Assembly (NCBI RefSeq): GCF_014698035.1
Contig: NZ_JACJSF010000075.1
Span: 1-37,802, forward strand
Direction of reading: 5' to 3'
Length of the DNA: 37,802 nt
Origin: Desmonostoc muscorum FACHB-395
GTDB taxonomy: Bacteria; Cyanobacteriota; Cyanobacteriia; Cyanobacteriales; Nostocaceae
Shown here: positions 1 to 7,847 of the stretch, piece by piece
Numbering within the stretch: position 1 is the first letter of the stretch
How the letters are laid out: the number at the start of each line of letters is the position of its first letter
Position numbers and translations under genes: made by a program
Notes under the pieces: model-generated
What the model was told of the DNA's origin: nothing
Databases searched by the model: none
What the model saw: only the letters and a program-made list of their open reading frames with translations

Positions 1-107
1 TGGCAAGGCAAACTCAGTAGACCCAGGACTGATGCTCAAAAAGACAAAGAGCAAAAATACGAAACCCCAATTGGCAACGGCTCACGGGCTTATCTCCCCA
101 CCGTCAA
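1..107. repeat. Terminal redundancy, copy 1 (circular overlap)
   Basis: These 107 bases are identical to 37696-37802. Together with a reading frame that continues across the join, this says the molecule is a circle of 37,695 bp written out with a short overlap. A true terminal repeat of a linear element is less likely, because the repeat lies inside the replication gene and nothing else in the window suggests a linear end. Confidence 0.95.
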
Positions 108-2865
108 CCGAGAAAATAGACGCTCAATAGCCAACCGCTACGGCGTAGAAGTTCCCCCACCAGGAGAAAGTTTTTGGGACTGGCTAGAACTCCACCCAGA
201 AATCCCAATCATCATTACAGAAGGCGGTAAAAAATCCTTATGCCTGTTGTCACAGGGGTATGTAGCCATTGCCCTTTACGGAATTAACGGCGGCTACCGT
301 AGCAAGGATTTATTAGGAAACCCTGTTAAGCCCTATCTAATCTCAGATATAGCACGATTTGCTGTTAAAGGGAGAAAAATTACCCTAGCCTTTGACCAAG
401 ACACCAATACTCTAACCCAAAGACGGGTTAACGCTGCGACCTTCCGCTTTAGCCGATTACTGACCGCCGCAGGATCAATAGTTGATATCGCCATCTGGGA
501 CGGTCAAAAAGGACTGTGTAAAGGCGTTGATGACTTGATAGTAACGAAAGGTGTGGCTGCTTGGTCAACAGCCTTAGACCAAGCCCTTTCAGTAGCACAT
601 TGGCAGTTGTGGCAACGCTTAGAAAATCGGCTAACTTACGAACCCTCATTAAAACTGACCACAGCCGACTTATCCACCTTAGAGATCCAAGACTTACCCG
701 ACTCAGGAATTATTGCCCTTAACTCAGGCAAAGGCACTGGTAAAACTAAGTTTATGGCCAAAACTACAGCGCATTCTCCGAAGTTATTAGCACCGAGTCA
801 CAGAATTGCGCTCATACAGAATTTATGTGCCAGGGCAGATTTAGATTACCGAGGCGACTTAGATAAAGTCAACGGCAATTTTATCAAAGGAGGAGCTTAC
901 AGTTTCCGAATTGGTTTCTGTGTTGATTCACTCCTAGCCATCGACCCGAAAAAATTTGCTGGCTGTGACTTAATGATTGATGAAATTGTCCAAGTTGTTC
1001 GTCACTTACTAACTTCTAGTACTTGCGATAAAGACGGGAAACGTCCCGCATTACTAGCAAGATTTGCAGAATTAATTAGAGTCGCCCGGAGGATAATTGT
1101 TGCTGACGCTGATTTAAACAACCCAACCCTAAATTACCTCTGGGAACTGAAAGCAGATCCGGCTCCAATCTACTTAATTTATAACGACTATCAACCCAAA
1201 CCCTACCACGTTACATTTATTCAAGCCAAAGATAAATCAGCTGTTATAAACGAGTTAATCCAAAATGCACAAAACATCTTGCCAGGTAAGGCGCTATATG
1301 TCACTACAGATAGCAAAGCCACCAGCAAGACAACAGCCCGACTCCTACAAAAAGAAATTCCTGGTATTAGAATCCTGCTGGTTAACTCAGAAACCAGTGG
1401 CAACCCAGACGAAAAAAGGTTTTTGAAAAATCCCGATGCAGTATTAGCTTCAGGGTTATATGACATAATTATTTGTTCTCCCACAGTCGCCACCGGAGTC
1501 AGCATAGAAATTCCAGATAAAGTCGAGAAAGTCTATGGAATTTTCACCGGCGCATCATCCACCGACGCTGATATGTCCCAATCCTTAATTCGCGTGCGAG
1601 ACAACGTAGAGCGTGTGGTTTGGTGTGCCAAACGTGGGACAAATTATTGTAAAGTTTCTCGCTCCAGTAATTATCTAGAAATTAAAGCACAATTACAACA
1701 GAGAACAGATGCCACTGTTAGTTTAGTCCGCTCCAACCTTAGACCAGATATTATTGAAGGTATTGCTAATTTCGATTGGCAATCAAACCCTCATGTTAAT
1801 CTCTATGCCCGAATTAGTGCCGAGCAAAATTATTCGATGATGAATCTCTCTGATGCACTGCTAATTCGACTAAAACACGAAGGGCATCAGATTACAATTG
1901 ATAATCGAGAATCGGATAAAGCTGTCAAACTGTTACTAAAGTCAGCCAAAGACGAAATCAAACAAATTGAAGCCAAAGACATAGTTGCCGCCGCAGATTT
2001 AACTTACCCAGAAATTGCCCTGCTAGAATCCCAAGAATCCGTTTCACCAGAAGACGCACTAGCAATTAGAAAATATTACCTGAAAGATTTCTACTGCGTA
2101 GACGAGCTAACTATAGAACATGTACTTTGGGACAAAGAAGGCCGACGACGCGGGGAACTGCTCAACTTAGAAGCGCAACTTTATCCCGAATTAGGAGTTG
2201 ACAGAACAGCCAAATCATTAGAGAAACAAGCTAATTGGAATCAAGCTGTTTGCCCGTGGGATATTTCTGGTACAGCGCTGCGGCGCTCTATGCGAGAAGC
2301 ATTTGGATTAAACGACTTTTTAGATCCTTTTAAAGAATGGACTAAAGCTGACCTCAAACCCTATGCCGACAAGATTCGCCAATATGCCCCAGAAATATTC
2401 CACCATCTCAAACTCACCATTAACGACAAAATGAGTGATGTTCAGGTTGTGCATCAGATGTTATCGCAGTTGGGAATCAAAGCAGCTTTTCGCTGGTCGA
2501 GGTTTGAGCCGGGCTTTGAGAGGCAAAAAATTAAAGTCTACCGACTTGATGCACAAATCTGGTCTAACCTGATGTCCATATTAGCTAAACGTGCTGCACG
2601 ACGCGAAAGGCTGAAAAATCTTGGAGAGTCTGATGGATCATCTATGTCTTTTAATACTCAAAATAATCTAGGAGATCCAAATCAACATCACCCCAAATCC
2701 CTTACTGAAACATTGATTGGACTTGTATGTACCGTCACGGGAGATGATGACCAGTTCTTGGTACAGAGCAAAACATTAGATAGTAGAGCCAGATGTCAGA
2801 ATTTAACCAACAATACAGTCGTTTTATTGCCGTTCACTGAACTTACACCAGTAAATAGGGACTGA
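1..2865 (+). CDS. CyRepA1-family plasmid replication protein (3' part; gene starts at 37411)
   Basis: Likely replication initiator of the plasmid. The frame is open from base 1 and continues the frame that begins at TTG 37411, giving a 1049-residue protein once the circle is closed. A Toprim-like DUF3854 segment is visible: an ITEGGKKS glutamate motif near residue 169 and FDQDT near 226. After it comes a P-loop (NSGKGTGKT, about residues 336-344), a Walker B-like LMIDE, and helicase-like motifs (ATGVSIE; an IRVRD segment). This Toprim-plus-P-loop order is what is known of cyanobacterial CyRepA1 proteins, which combine primase-like and helicase-like parts. The gene stands alone and is followed by a terminator-like hairpin. 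Its leader is long and structured (36684-37410). The family assignment is confident; biochemical activity is inferred. Confidence 0.92.
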   Translation, partial: WQGKLSRPRTDAQKDKEQKYETPIGNGSRAYLPTVNRENRRSIANRYGVEVPPPGESFWDWLELHPEIPIIITEGGKKSLCLLSQGYVAIALYGINGGYRSKDLLGNPVKPYLISDIARFAVKGRKITLAFDQDTNTLTQRRVNAATFRFSRLLTAAGSIVDIAIWDGQKGLCKGVDDLIVTKGVAAWSTALDQALSVAHWQLWQRLENRLTYEPSLKLTTADLSTLEIQDLPDSGIIALNSGKGTGKTKFMAKTTAHSPKLLAPSHRIALIQNLCARADLDYRGDLDKVNGNFIKGGAYSFRIGFCVDSLLAIDPKKFAGCDLMIDEIVQVVRHLLTSSTCDKDGKRPALLARFAELIRVARRIIVADADLNNPTLNYLWELKADPAPIYLIYNDYQPKPYHVTFIQAKDKSAVINELIQNAQNILPGKALYVTTDSKATSKTTARLLQKEIPGIRILLVNSETSGNPDEKRFLKNPDAVLASGLYDIIICSPTVATGVSIEIPDKVEKVYGIFTGASSTDADMSQSLIRVRDNVERVVWCAKRGTNYCKVSRSSNYLEIKAQLQQRTDATVSLVRSNLRPDIIEGIANFDWQSNPHVNLYARISAEQNYSMMNLSDALLIRLKHEGHQITIDNRESDKAVKLLLKSAKDEIKQIEAKDIVAAADLTYPEIALLESQESVSPEDALAIRKYYLKDFYCVDELTIEHVLWDKEGRRRGELLNLEAQLYPELGVDRTAKSLEKQANWNQAVCPWDISGTALRRSMREAFGLNDFLDPFKEWTKADLKPYADKIRQYAPEIFHHLKLTINDKMSDVQVVHQMLSQLGIKAAFRWSRFEPGFERQKIKVYRLDAQIWSNLMSILAKRAARRERLKNLGESDGSSMSFNTQNNLGDPNQHHPKSLTETLIGLVCTVTGDDDQFLVQSKTLDSRARCQNLTNNTVVLLPFTELTPVNRD

Positions 2866-3253
2866 AATAGACTTGACTAATTTTGAAATCATATTTGCAC
2901 GCTTGCTCTAAAAAGCAGTGCTAATTAAAGCTGCGATCGCTCTTGTACTCAAAAACCCAGCTGGAATGACTGGGCTTTTGTTGGGGTTATATTTCCCAAA
3001 GGCTTGTTATAGAAGTTATTTATAAGGCAGATAGAACTTACGCCTTGACAGAAGATTGATACTATAGCCTTACGGAAATATTCACGTTACCAGTAAAAAT
3101 TAGGACTTTGATACCCAGGCAAAAGACATGGCATCGATGGGCGACATCATTTGCATCACTTTCTCTACTAGTGAAGTTGGCTAGTCTGCCCAAGTGAAAG
3201 TGAAACCAGCTATCACGCCTAATGGTTCCTTTCTCATAGTTTTCTAGTAACTA
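2866..3253. other. Intergenic region after rep
   Basis: 388 bases between the convergent ends of the rep gene and the PEP-CTERM gene. It holds a HIP1 octamer near 2934 and a terminator-like hairpin at 2951-2980. Short open frames on the minus strand between about 3060 and 3250 have no recognisable protein signature. I see nothing else in it. Confidence 0.6.
2951..2980 (+). terminator. Rho-independent terminator-like hairpin after rep
   Basis: CCCAG (2956-2960) pairs with CTGGG (2970-2974). The stem is preceded by a run of A and followed by CTTTTG, so it could act in both directions between the convergent rep and PEP-CTERM genes. The stem is short, so efficiency is uncertain. Confidence 0.5.
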
Positions 3254-4045
3254 TCAACAGTGAACTGTAGCTTTAGCAGTTTGTTGCCTGCGTTTCATTT
3301 TGAATGCTAGTGCGATCATTGCCAGCACACCAAGAATAGTATTAGGTTCTGGGACTGAAACCTGATTACGCACAGTTCCTGTTTTGTCAATGTCTACCAA
3401 CATCTTTCCAGTATTGTCACTATAAAAATTATCGTTTACAGCTAGGAACAAAAACTTCGCTGTAGTGGGAATCTTAAGTGTCGTTTCACCGAAGATACCA
3501 AAGACACCATCAAATAATGTTTGTTGACCGCAGGTTCTGGTCGGGTCACTGAGGCTTGCACCACTGCACATATAAGCATTTTTGGCACTATCAAAACTAG
3601 AGCCTGGGGAGGCGCTAGAATCAAACAAAGTACGAGAAGTCCAGGTGTTCTGAGTGTAGCCATATTGATTAGCATCTTGCTTATTGAGGTCTACAGCACC
3701 AACCACACGTTTTTCAAAAGATGCATCAAGAAGCTGATCTGAAGTACTGAACACCCCTATCATGTCGCTTCTTTTATCTGGATTCCAAACACTCGTGTTA
3801 AATATACCAGAAATATTCAGGCTGATGGAGTCGCCACTAGTCAAACCCAAATCTGCTAGGGATATGGCTTTAGTGTTACCAGCAACAGTATTCACATTAT
3901 TGTAATAAGTTGTGTCAGCGTAGGTTCTCAAAAAGGTGTATGTAGGATCGATTGTTAGAGATGCTGCTTGAGCTTTGTTAACGGTAGAGAATGCTCCTAA
4001 TCCTGCCAGGCTAGAAACTATTAAAGCACCCAGAAATTTTTTCAT
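3254..4045 (-). CDS. PEP-CTERM sorting domain protein
   Basis: 263-residue exported protein of unknown role. Residues 1-27 form a typical Sec signal peptide (MKKF start, hydrophobic core, AQA cleavage site). The C-terminus carries the PEP-CTERM tripartite signal: VPEPNT, then a hydrophobic helix, then a KMKRRQ basic cluster. Such proteins are known to be sorted by an exosortase and anchored or released at the surface. The middle is Thr/Ser/Asn rich, as is common for extracellular proteins, with no domain I recognise. No exosortase gene is in the window, so processing would depend on the host. The gene has its own 5' flank (4046-4381) and no operon partner. Confidence 0.9.
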   Translation of the reverse strand: MKKFLGALIVSSLAGLGAFSTVNKAQAASLTIDPTYTFLRTYADTTYYNNVNTVAGNTKAISLADLGLTSGDSISLNISGIFNTSVWNPDKRSDMIGVFSTSDQLLDASFEKRVVGAVDLNKQDANQYGYTQNTWTSRTLFDSSASPGSSFDSAKNAYMCSGASLSDPTRTCGQQTLFDGVFGIFGETTLKIPTTAKFLFLAVNDNFYSDNTGKMLVDIDKTGTVRNQVSVPEPNTILGVLAMIALAFKMKRRQQTAKATVHC

Positions 4046-4381
4046 ATCACTGCATTGATTTTGTGTAAATCTATCTTAAGCAGTAATTTATATAGCTAGT
4101 ATGATTTTAGACATTTAATTAAGTGAATTTTCGAGAGAAGCTCAGGAAAAATACCAGTATCTCCACTTAATTTAATTAAACTATTTTTTACCTTTTTGAA
4201 TTGAGTTCATGTACGCTTGATTACTTATTAATTTAGGGAGGGGTTCAAAGACACTTCAAAGCCCCGTTTCAGCATTCACTCAATAATTCCAAATTACAGT
4301 TCATCTCTGTCAGAAAAAAGCGGTTTATAAGTCGATGTTTTTTCTAAGCATCCGGTGTTGTTTGATTTTGTGGCTGTTGAT
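4046..4381. other. Intergenic region upstream of the PEP-CTERM gene
   Basis: 336 AT-rich bases that should contain the promoter of the minus-strand PEP-CTERM gene. AATTAAGTG (4117-4125) and CACTTAATT (4164-4172) form a 9-bp inverted repeat with a 38-base gap. I see no gene in it. Confidence 0.5.
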
Positions 4382-4681
4382 TTATGATGTCAGATTCTTT
4401 CTCTTGCCCCTGCTGATAGCAGGTTTTGAGTGAGTTTCACTCGTATTCTGCTCACTAGCAGTATCTACAGGTTCCGGCTGACTTTCAATCAAAACCTGCT
4501 CAGTAGTAGTCTCGCTCTGGCTTTTATTTTGACGGCGACGAGTATTTTTCCTGGCCTCACCCAATAAATACTTGATTCGGCTACCACTTAACTGAATGCC
4601 CAGACCCTTCAACATCTCTGAAACTTCATCGTAAGTATAGCCATACTTAGAGGATGTTAGTTTCTCGATATATCGCCTCAT
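4382..4681 (-). CDS. Small basic protein, possible DNA-binding accessory of the mobilization region
   Basis: 99 residues. The N-terminal 45 residues look helical, with a helix-turn-helix flavour (YDEVSEMLKGLGIQLSGSRI), and are followed by a basic stretch (ARKNTRRRQNK). The C-terminal half is polar and probably disordered. Its ATG overlaps the stop of the 42-residue gene 4678-4806 (ATGA), so the two are translationally coupled. The pair is divergent from mobC and the relaxase and shares with them the palindrome array 4892-5260. A role as regulator or relaxosome accessory fits the position, but I recognise no named family. Confidence 0.6.
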   Translation of the reverse strand: MRRYIEKLTSSKYGYTYDEVSEMLKGLGIQLSGSRIKYLLGEARKNTRRRQNKSQSETTTEQVLIESQPEPVDTASEQNTSETHSKPAISRGKRKNLTS

Positions 4682-4806
4682 TTTGCGAACAGCTTCTCTG
4701 TCTGAGATGTCCTCTCGCTATGAATCGGCTTCTGCTCCTTCAGTAGATTGATGGCTTTATCAATCTTGCCCTTCGTAATTACTTCTGAATTCTGATGTTC
4801 ACTCAT
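4678..4806 (-). CDS. 42-residue protein, first gene of a coupled pair
   Basis: Short gene starting at ATG 4806 (MSEHQNSEVITKGKID...) and ending LFAK. The composition is charged and helical (IDKAINLLKEQK) with no domain I know. Evidence that it is real: its TGA overlaps the ATG of the 99-residue gene (ATGA), there are no rare features, and it faces the palindrome array. No strong Shine-Dalgarno is visible. It may be an array-binding or regulatory peptide; that is inference from position only. Confidence 0.5.
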   Translation of the reverse strand: MSEHQNSEVITKGKIDKAINLLKEQKPIHSERTSQTEKLFAK

Positions 4807-4891
4807 GGTTATCTCGTGAATCCCAATTAACTGATAATTATCGGCTATTTGAAAAAATCTGATTCAAAATCCTAAAAAAAAATGACTATTG

Positions 4892-5260
4892 CGGCTACGC
4901 CGAATCGCGCTTTCAGTTTGACGGCTACGCCTTAGATTTTTTAGTGTGGCAGCTTCGCTGGTCTTCTTATTCAAGCTAATGCTAAACAATCTGACTATTA
5001 CAGCTACGCTGAATCTAGAATCTTACTTAAAACAGCTACGCTGAATTATTTTTTCGTATTCTGGCTACGCCGGACTATTATATTGTGTGGCAGCTACGCT
5101 GTAAAAGAGAATTTTCATATAGCAGCTACGCCATTTTTATCGACTCTATAGTGGCTACGCCAAACCAGAATTTATCTCCTGCTTGATTATCTCAAATTCC
5201 GGCTACGCCGTTGATATATCCCTCTGTAGGTTGTAGGATAGTCAGCATCACGGCTACGCC
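4892..5260. repeat. Array of 11 short palindromes, stem variants around a TAC loop
   Basis: The core is GGCTACGCC or AGCTACGCT, often extended to CGGCTACGCCG, CAGCTACGCTG or TGGCTACGCCA. Copies are centred near 4897, 4927, 4955 (TTC loop), 5006, 5038, 5067, 5096, 5128 (imperfect), 5157, 5205 and 5256. Centre-to-centre gaps are 30, 28, 51, 32, 29, 29, 32, 29, 48 and 51. The stem bases change together (GGC/GCC versus AGC/GCT; outer C-G versus T-A), so the fold is kept while sequence varies. Spacer sequences are mostly unrelated. Confidence 0.85.
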
Positions 5261-5353
5261 TTTATACTCCTGCCCTCAGCCTCCTGCTATTACCTCCGTA
5301 CACCTGTAGCACTTGACACCTCACTACCCCCGTATTTGGGCTAGAAGCCAGCC

Positions 5354-5440
5354 ATGCCTCAAAGCTTACGCTTTGTCTCGCTGCGCTCGAACGACAGACT
5401 GGTTCAAGTGGGGAAACCCCCCTTAAAAAACCCCCCTCGC
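5354..5440. repeat. Small dispersed repeat-like segment
   Basis: Contains AAAGCTTACGCTTT, a TCGCTGCGCTCGAACGACAG stretch, and GGGG/CCCC runs. It resembles the short dispersed repeats common between genes in Nostoc-type genomes. It is open in the mobC frame, so a start at 5354 is possible on paper. The repeat-like composition argues that it is a leader rather than coding. Confidence 0.5.
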
Positions 5441-5464
5441 AACGTCCCGATATATTCTCAACTT

Positions 5465-5896
5465 ATGGCGAATCGCAAGCAGTCACAAGCTCTAGTCCGA
5501 AAGCACATTTTCCCAGTGAGATTGAGCGACATTGAACTGGACTTGCTGCGAATAAAATCACTTGATGCGGGAATGTCAGCGAGTGAACTGATGAGGCGCA
5601 ATGCGTTGATGCGTCCATTGCCTAAACGACTGAGTAAAATTAGCTTGCAAACATATTGGGAATTAGGACAAATCGGGAACAACCTCAACCAGCTTGTCAA
5701 AGCCACCAACATAGCTATATTAATGGGGCGAACTTTACCTGCAAAACCCGAACTGCTACGAGAACTTTTAGAACTCCTGCATCAGTGCAGACGAGACATT
5801 GCCTCGGATGATGTTGAAGACGAAGATTCGGAAGAGGAAGAGGAAGACGAAGATTCGGAAGAGGAAGAGGAAGACGATGATTGGGAAGCAGACTAA
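5465..5896 (+). CDS. mobC: MobC-like relaxosome accessory protein with acidic tail
   Basis: 143 residues from ATG 5465 (MANRKQSQ...). The frame also allows ATG 5354, but that would translate a repeat-like leader. The segment LQTYWELGQIGNNLNQLVK, followed by LRELLELLHQCRRDI, is the hallmark of MobC proteins. These are known to bind near oriT and help the relaxase open the strands; the N-terminal VRLSDIELDLL part resembles an RHH. The last 29 residues are nearly all Asp/Glu/Ser, encoded by a 27-base unit repeated twice exactly (5816-5842, 5843-5869) plus a partial third. The gene overlaps the relaxase start at 5877 by 20 bases. The acidic tail may be an assembly or anti-DNA-binding element; this is inference. 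Confidence 0.85.
   Translation: MANRKQSQALVRKHIFPVRLSDIELDLLRIKSLDAGMSASELMRRNALMRPLPKRLSKISLQTYWELGQIGNNLNQLVKATNIAILMGRTLPAKPELLRELLELLHQCRRDIASDDVEDEDSEEEEEDEDSEEEEEDDDWEAD
5816..5869 (+). repeat. Two perfect 27-base tandem repeats coding the acidic tail
   Basis: GAAGACGAAGATTCGGAAG plus GAGGAAGAG is repeated exactly at 5816 and 5843. The purine-rich text encodes Glu/Asp in the mobC frame and also supplies several GAGGAAG Shine-Dalgarno-like words just ahead of the relaxase start at 5877. Copy number could vary by replication slippage without breaking either frame. Confidence 0.9.
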
Positions 5897-7406
5897 GGGC
5901 AGAGGTTTTCGCAAGCTGTTGGATTATTTAGAATCACGCGATGAAGCCAAACTGATTGGCGGCAATATGAGCGGGAGAAATGCCCGTGAATTGGCGCGGG
6001 AGTTTAAGCTGTCTCGACAACTAAATTCTGATGCTGACCGAGTTGTTTATCATGTTTCTCTATCGGCAGCTAAAGACGATAAATTAGATGATGATAAGTG
6101 GAGTGAAATTGGCGATCGCTACATGAAGGAGATGGGTTTTGATGCCAATCAGTTTGTCATCTTTCGCCACCATAACACCGATGACGACCACATCCACATT
6201 GCAGCAAGTAGAATTAGGATGGACACGGGGCTAGTAGTGCATGATTCCTGGGATTATGTACGCTCTGAGAAAGTGCTGCGACAAATTGAAATTGACTATG
6301 ACTTGGTGCAAGTGCAAGGTAGTAGAGAGAAGCTTCAGCGTACACCCAGCACCGGACAAATTAGACGCATAAGGCGAGAACAAGAAGAATTTTCATCGGG
6401 TAAGCGCGATACCCCACCAGAGCGCATCATTAAGGAGCAGATTCAGCAGACAATTGACAGAGCCGGAGTTGATAATCCCCAAATGCCAACGCTGATCATG
6501 CGGTTGCAGCAAGCAGGAATTAGCGTCAGAACAGGATTTACCAGAAATGGGAAGTCTAAAGGTATTTCTTATGAGAAAGATGGGCAGGCTTTCAGTGGCA
6601 CACAACTAGGTGCAGCTTACACCTTCCCAGGACTGCAAAAACATCGTGGCATTGACTACCAGCCAGAACGTGATGATGAGCCGATTAACGAATTGCTGCT
6701 CAAACCTGTTAAACCACTCCCAGTTGAGCAGTTAGAAAAACTCTTTCAAGAAATTGAACGCAAACAACAGCCCCAGTTCACTCCACCACCAGAGGATAAA
6801 GTTGTTTGGCAAGTGTTGCACAAGTATTTGGACGAGAAACGCTACATACCAGATTATATTGTGCAAGGATTACATAATAATCAGTTGCTTTACATGGATG
6901 AGCAACGAAATATTTTGTTTATCAAGCGTGATTTAGATGGTGAAAAAACTGGCGCATTAATTTGGTCAAAGCCTAGAGAAAATCATCGGACTGTGGAGTA
7001 CGACCAAAATACCTCTGCATCGAATGGTTGGTTTTATCTGAGATTGGGAGGGCAACCAACAGACAAGGTAGAAAACGTCTTTTTGTGTTCTACACCAATT
7101 GATGCGATGTCAGCAGCCACCTACCTGATCTCAAGTTTCAAAGGGCTACCACCAACTAGAACCATGTTGATAGTAGCTGATGACCCGAATAATCTACCTA
7201 TGGAATTTCTCAAGAGTTTCAATAGGGTTGTCGTAGCATTCAATAATGATGATCTTGGGAATAACGCAGCTAGTGCAGTATTAGAATTGTTGCCACAGGG
7301 TCAAAGACTCAAAACCCATAATCCTGATTGGAGTCAGGAATTAGAAGCTCATCTTAGGGAGGAGCAACAAAAGCTCATACAGCAGGATCGTGGTTTTAGC
7401 CTGTGA
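5877..7406 (+). CDS. MOBP-type relaxase with C-terminal Toprim-like domain
   Basis: 509 residues from ATG 5877 (MIGKQTKGRGF...), chosen because relaxases of this class begin this way and GAGGAAG lies just upstream. An upstream ATG at 5799 would only add a lysine/arginine read-through of the acidic repeat. The N-terminal 200 residues match the relaxase/mobilization nuclease domain: Tyr17 (LLDYLES) is the candidate nicking tyrosine, GGNMSG follows, then VYHVSLS. The metal-binding histidines lie in HHNTDDDHIHI (H99, H105, H107). The C-terminal third (about 398-465) looks like a Toprim fold (TPIDAMS; VAFNNDDLG), with Ser where the usual Glu would be. It would nick oriT and lead the strand in transfer; the plasmid is therefore probably mobilizable. 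Confidence 0.9.
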   Translation: MIGKQTKGRGFRKLLDYLESRDEAKLIGGNMSGRNARELAREFKLSRQLNSDADRVVYHVSLSAAKDDKLDDDKWSEIGDRYMKEMGFDANQFVIFRHHNTDDDHIHIAASRIRMDTGLVVHDSWDYVRSEKVLRQIEIDYDLVQVQGSREKLQRTPSTGQIRRIRREQEEFSSGKRDTPPERIIKEQIQQTIDRAGVDNPQMPTLIMRLQQAGISVRTGFTRNGKSKGISYEKDGQAFSGTQLGAAYTFPGLQKHRGIDYQPERDDEPINELLLKPVKPLPVEQLEKLFQEIERKQQPQFTPPPEDKVVWQVLHKYLDEKRYIPDYIVQGLHNNQLLYMDEQRNILFIKRDLDGEKTGALIWSKPRENHRTVEYDQNTSASNGWFYLRLGGQPTDKVENVFLCSTPIDAMSAATYLISSFKGLPPTRTMLIVADDPNNLPMEFLKSFNRVVVAFNNDDLGNNAASAVLELLPQGQRLKTHNPDWSQELEAHLREEQQKLIQQDRGFSL

Positions 7407-7521
7407 ACCACGCGGAGCAGACCGAACTCGTTGCTGCCGAGGCGAGGCTTTAGTTTTTACTAGCTGGGCAGTTAAGAGAGCAGTTTTTTGAAGTACGTTT
7501 GCAATACAAAAGTATTATATG

Positions 7522-7549
7522 TTCTCAATAATTTTGAAGTTATTGAGAA
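7522..7549. repeat. 10-bp perfect hairpin
   Basis: TTCTCAATAA (7522-7531) and TTATTGAGAA (7540-7549) with an 8-base loop, about 115 bases after the relaxase stop. There is no U-run after it on the plus strand, so a simple terminator role is doubtful. Confidence 0.75.
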
Positions 7550-7628
7550 TGAAACAGGCGTTCAAAATTTGCTGTAAGTCATAGTCAGTAAGCATTACGC
7601 TAGAATTTTTCTCTAAAAGTCTTATGCT

Positions 7629-7667
7629 CAACTGGTAGCAGTAGGGCTACTCTATAGCTACCAGTTG
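7629..7667. repeat. 11-bp hairpin CAACTGGTAGC / GCTACCAGTTG
   Basis: Perfect 11-bp arms at 7629-7639 and 7657-7667 with a 17-base loop. The arm word recurs in the next hairpin at 7708-7718. Confidence 0.8.
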
Positions 7668-7704
7668 GGGAATCATCAAATTTTCGACAACTCGCTTTTT
7701 TACT

Positions 7705-7737
7705 GCTCAACTGGTAGCGGTGTGTCACCAGTTGAGC
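7705..7737. repeat. 11-bp hairpin GCTCAACTGGT / ACCAGTTGAGC
   Basis: Perfect arms at 7705-7715 and 7727-7737 around an 11-base loop. It is followed by CCCAA/TTGGG (7740-7759) containing another GCTACC. It shares ACTGGTAGC with the hairpin at 7629-7667, so the two may bind the same protein or be duplicates. Confidence 0.8.
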
Positions 7738-7847
7738 TACCCAACAGCTACCACTTGGGCAAGGTATTTATAACTACTATTTCAATACTGATAAACTACA
7801 TAAAACCTATGTAATAAGTGGTGTTTACAGCACAGCTAACAACAGCA

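Larger units (their letters stand above)
4807..5464. other. Divergent intergenic region upstream of mobC, oriT candidate
   Basis: 658 bases between the coupled small genes and MobC. It contains 11 short palindromes (4892-5260, listed separately). From about 5354 to 5440 it contains a dispersed-repeat type segment with AAAGCTTACGCTTT and G/C runs. By position, next to mobC and the relaxase, it is the leading candidate for the origin of transfer. No nic site can be assigned by eye. Confidence 0.5.

Noticed and set aside
1..107. Terminal direct repeat of a linear phage genome
   Set aside because: The repeat lies inside the rep gene, whose frame is continuous across the join. The content is plasmid-like (rep, par, mob, toxin-antitoxin) with no virion genes.
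3060..3250. Short minus-strand open frames between rep and the PEP-CTERM gene
   Set aside because: Two different frames look weakly protein-like, neither has a good start or recognisable motif, and both are shorter than 65 codons.
4892..5260. CRISPR array
   Set aside because: Repeats are 9-11 bases with variable stems, spacers differ in length (about 18-42 bases), and no cas genes are present.
5354..5464. N-terminal extension of MobC from ATG 5354
   Set aside because: The added 37 residues are translated from a dispersed-repeat-like segment with G/C runs, and MobC similarity begins after ATG 5465.
7620..7760. tRNA gene
   Set aside because: GCTCAACTGGTAGC looks like a tRNA D-arm, but no T-arm, anticodon arm or acceptor stem can be placed; the words are better explained by the hairpins.
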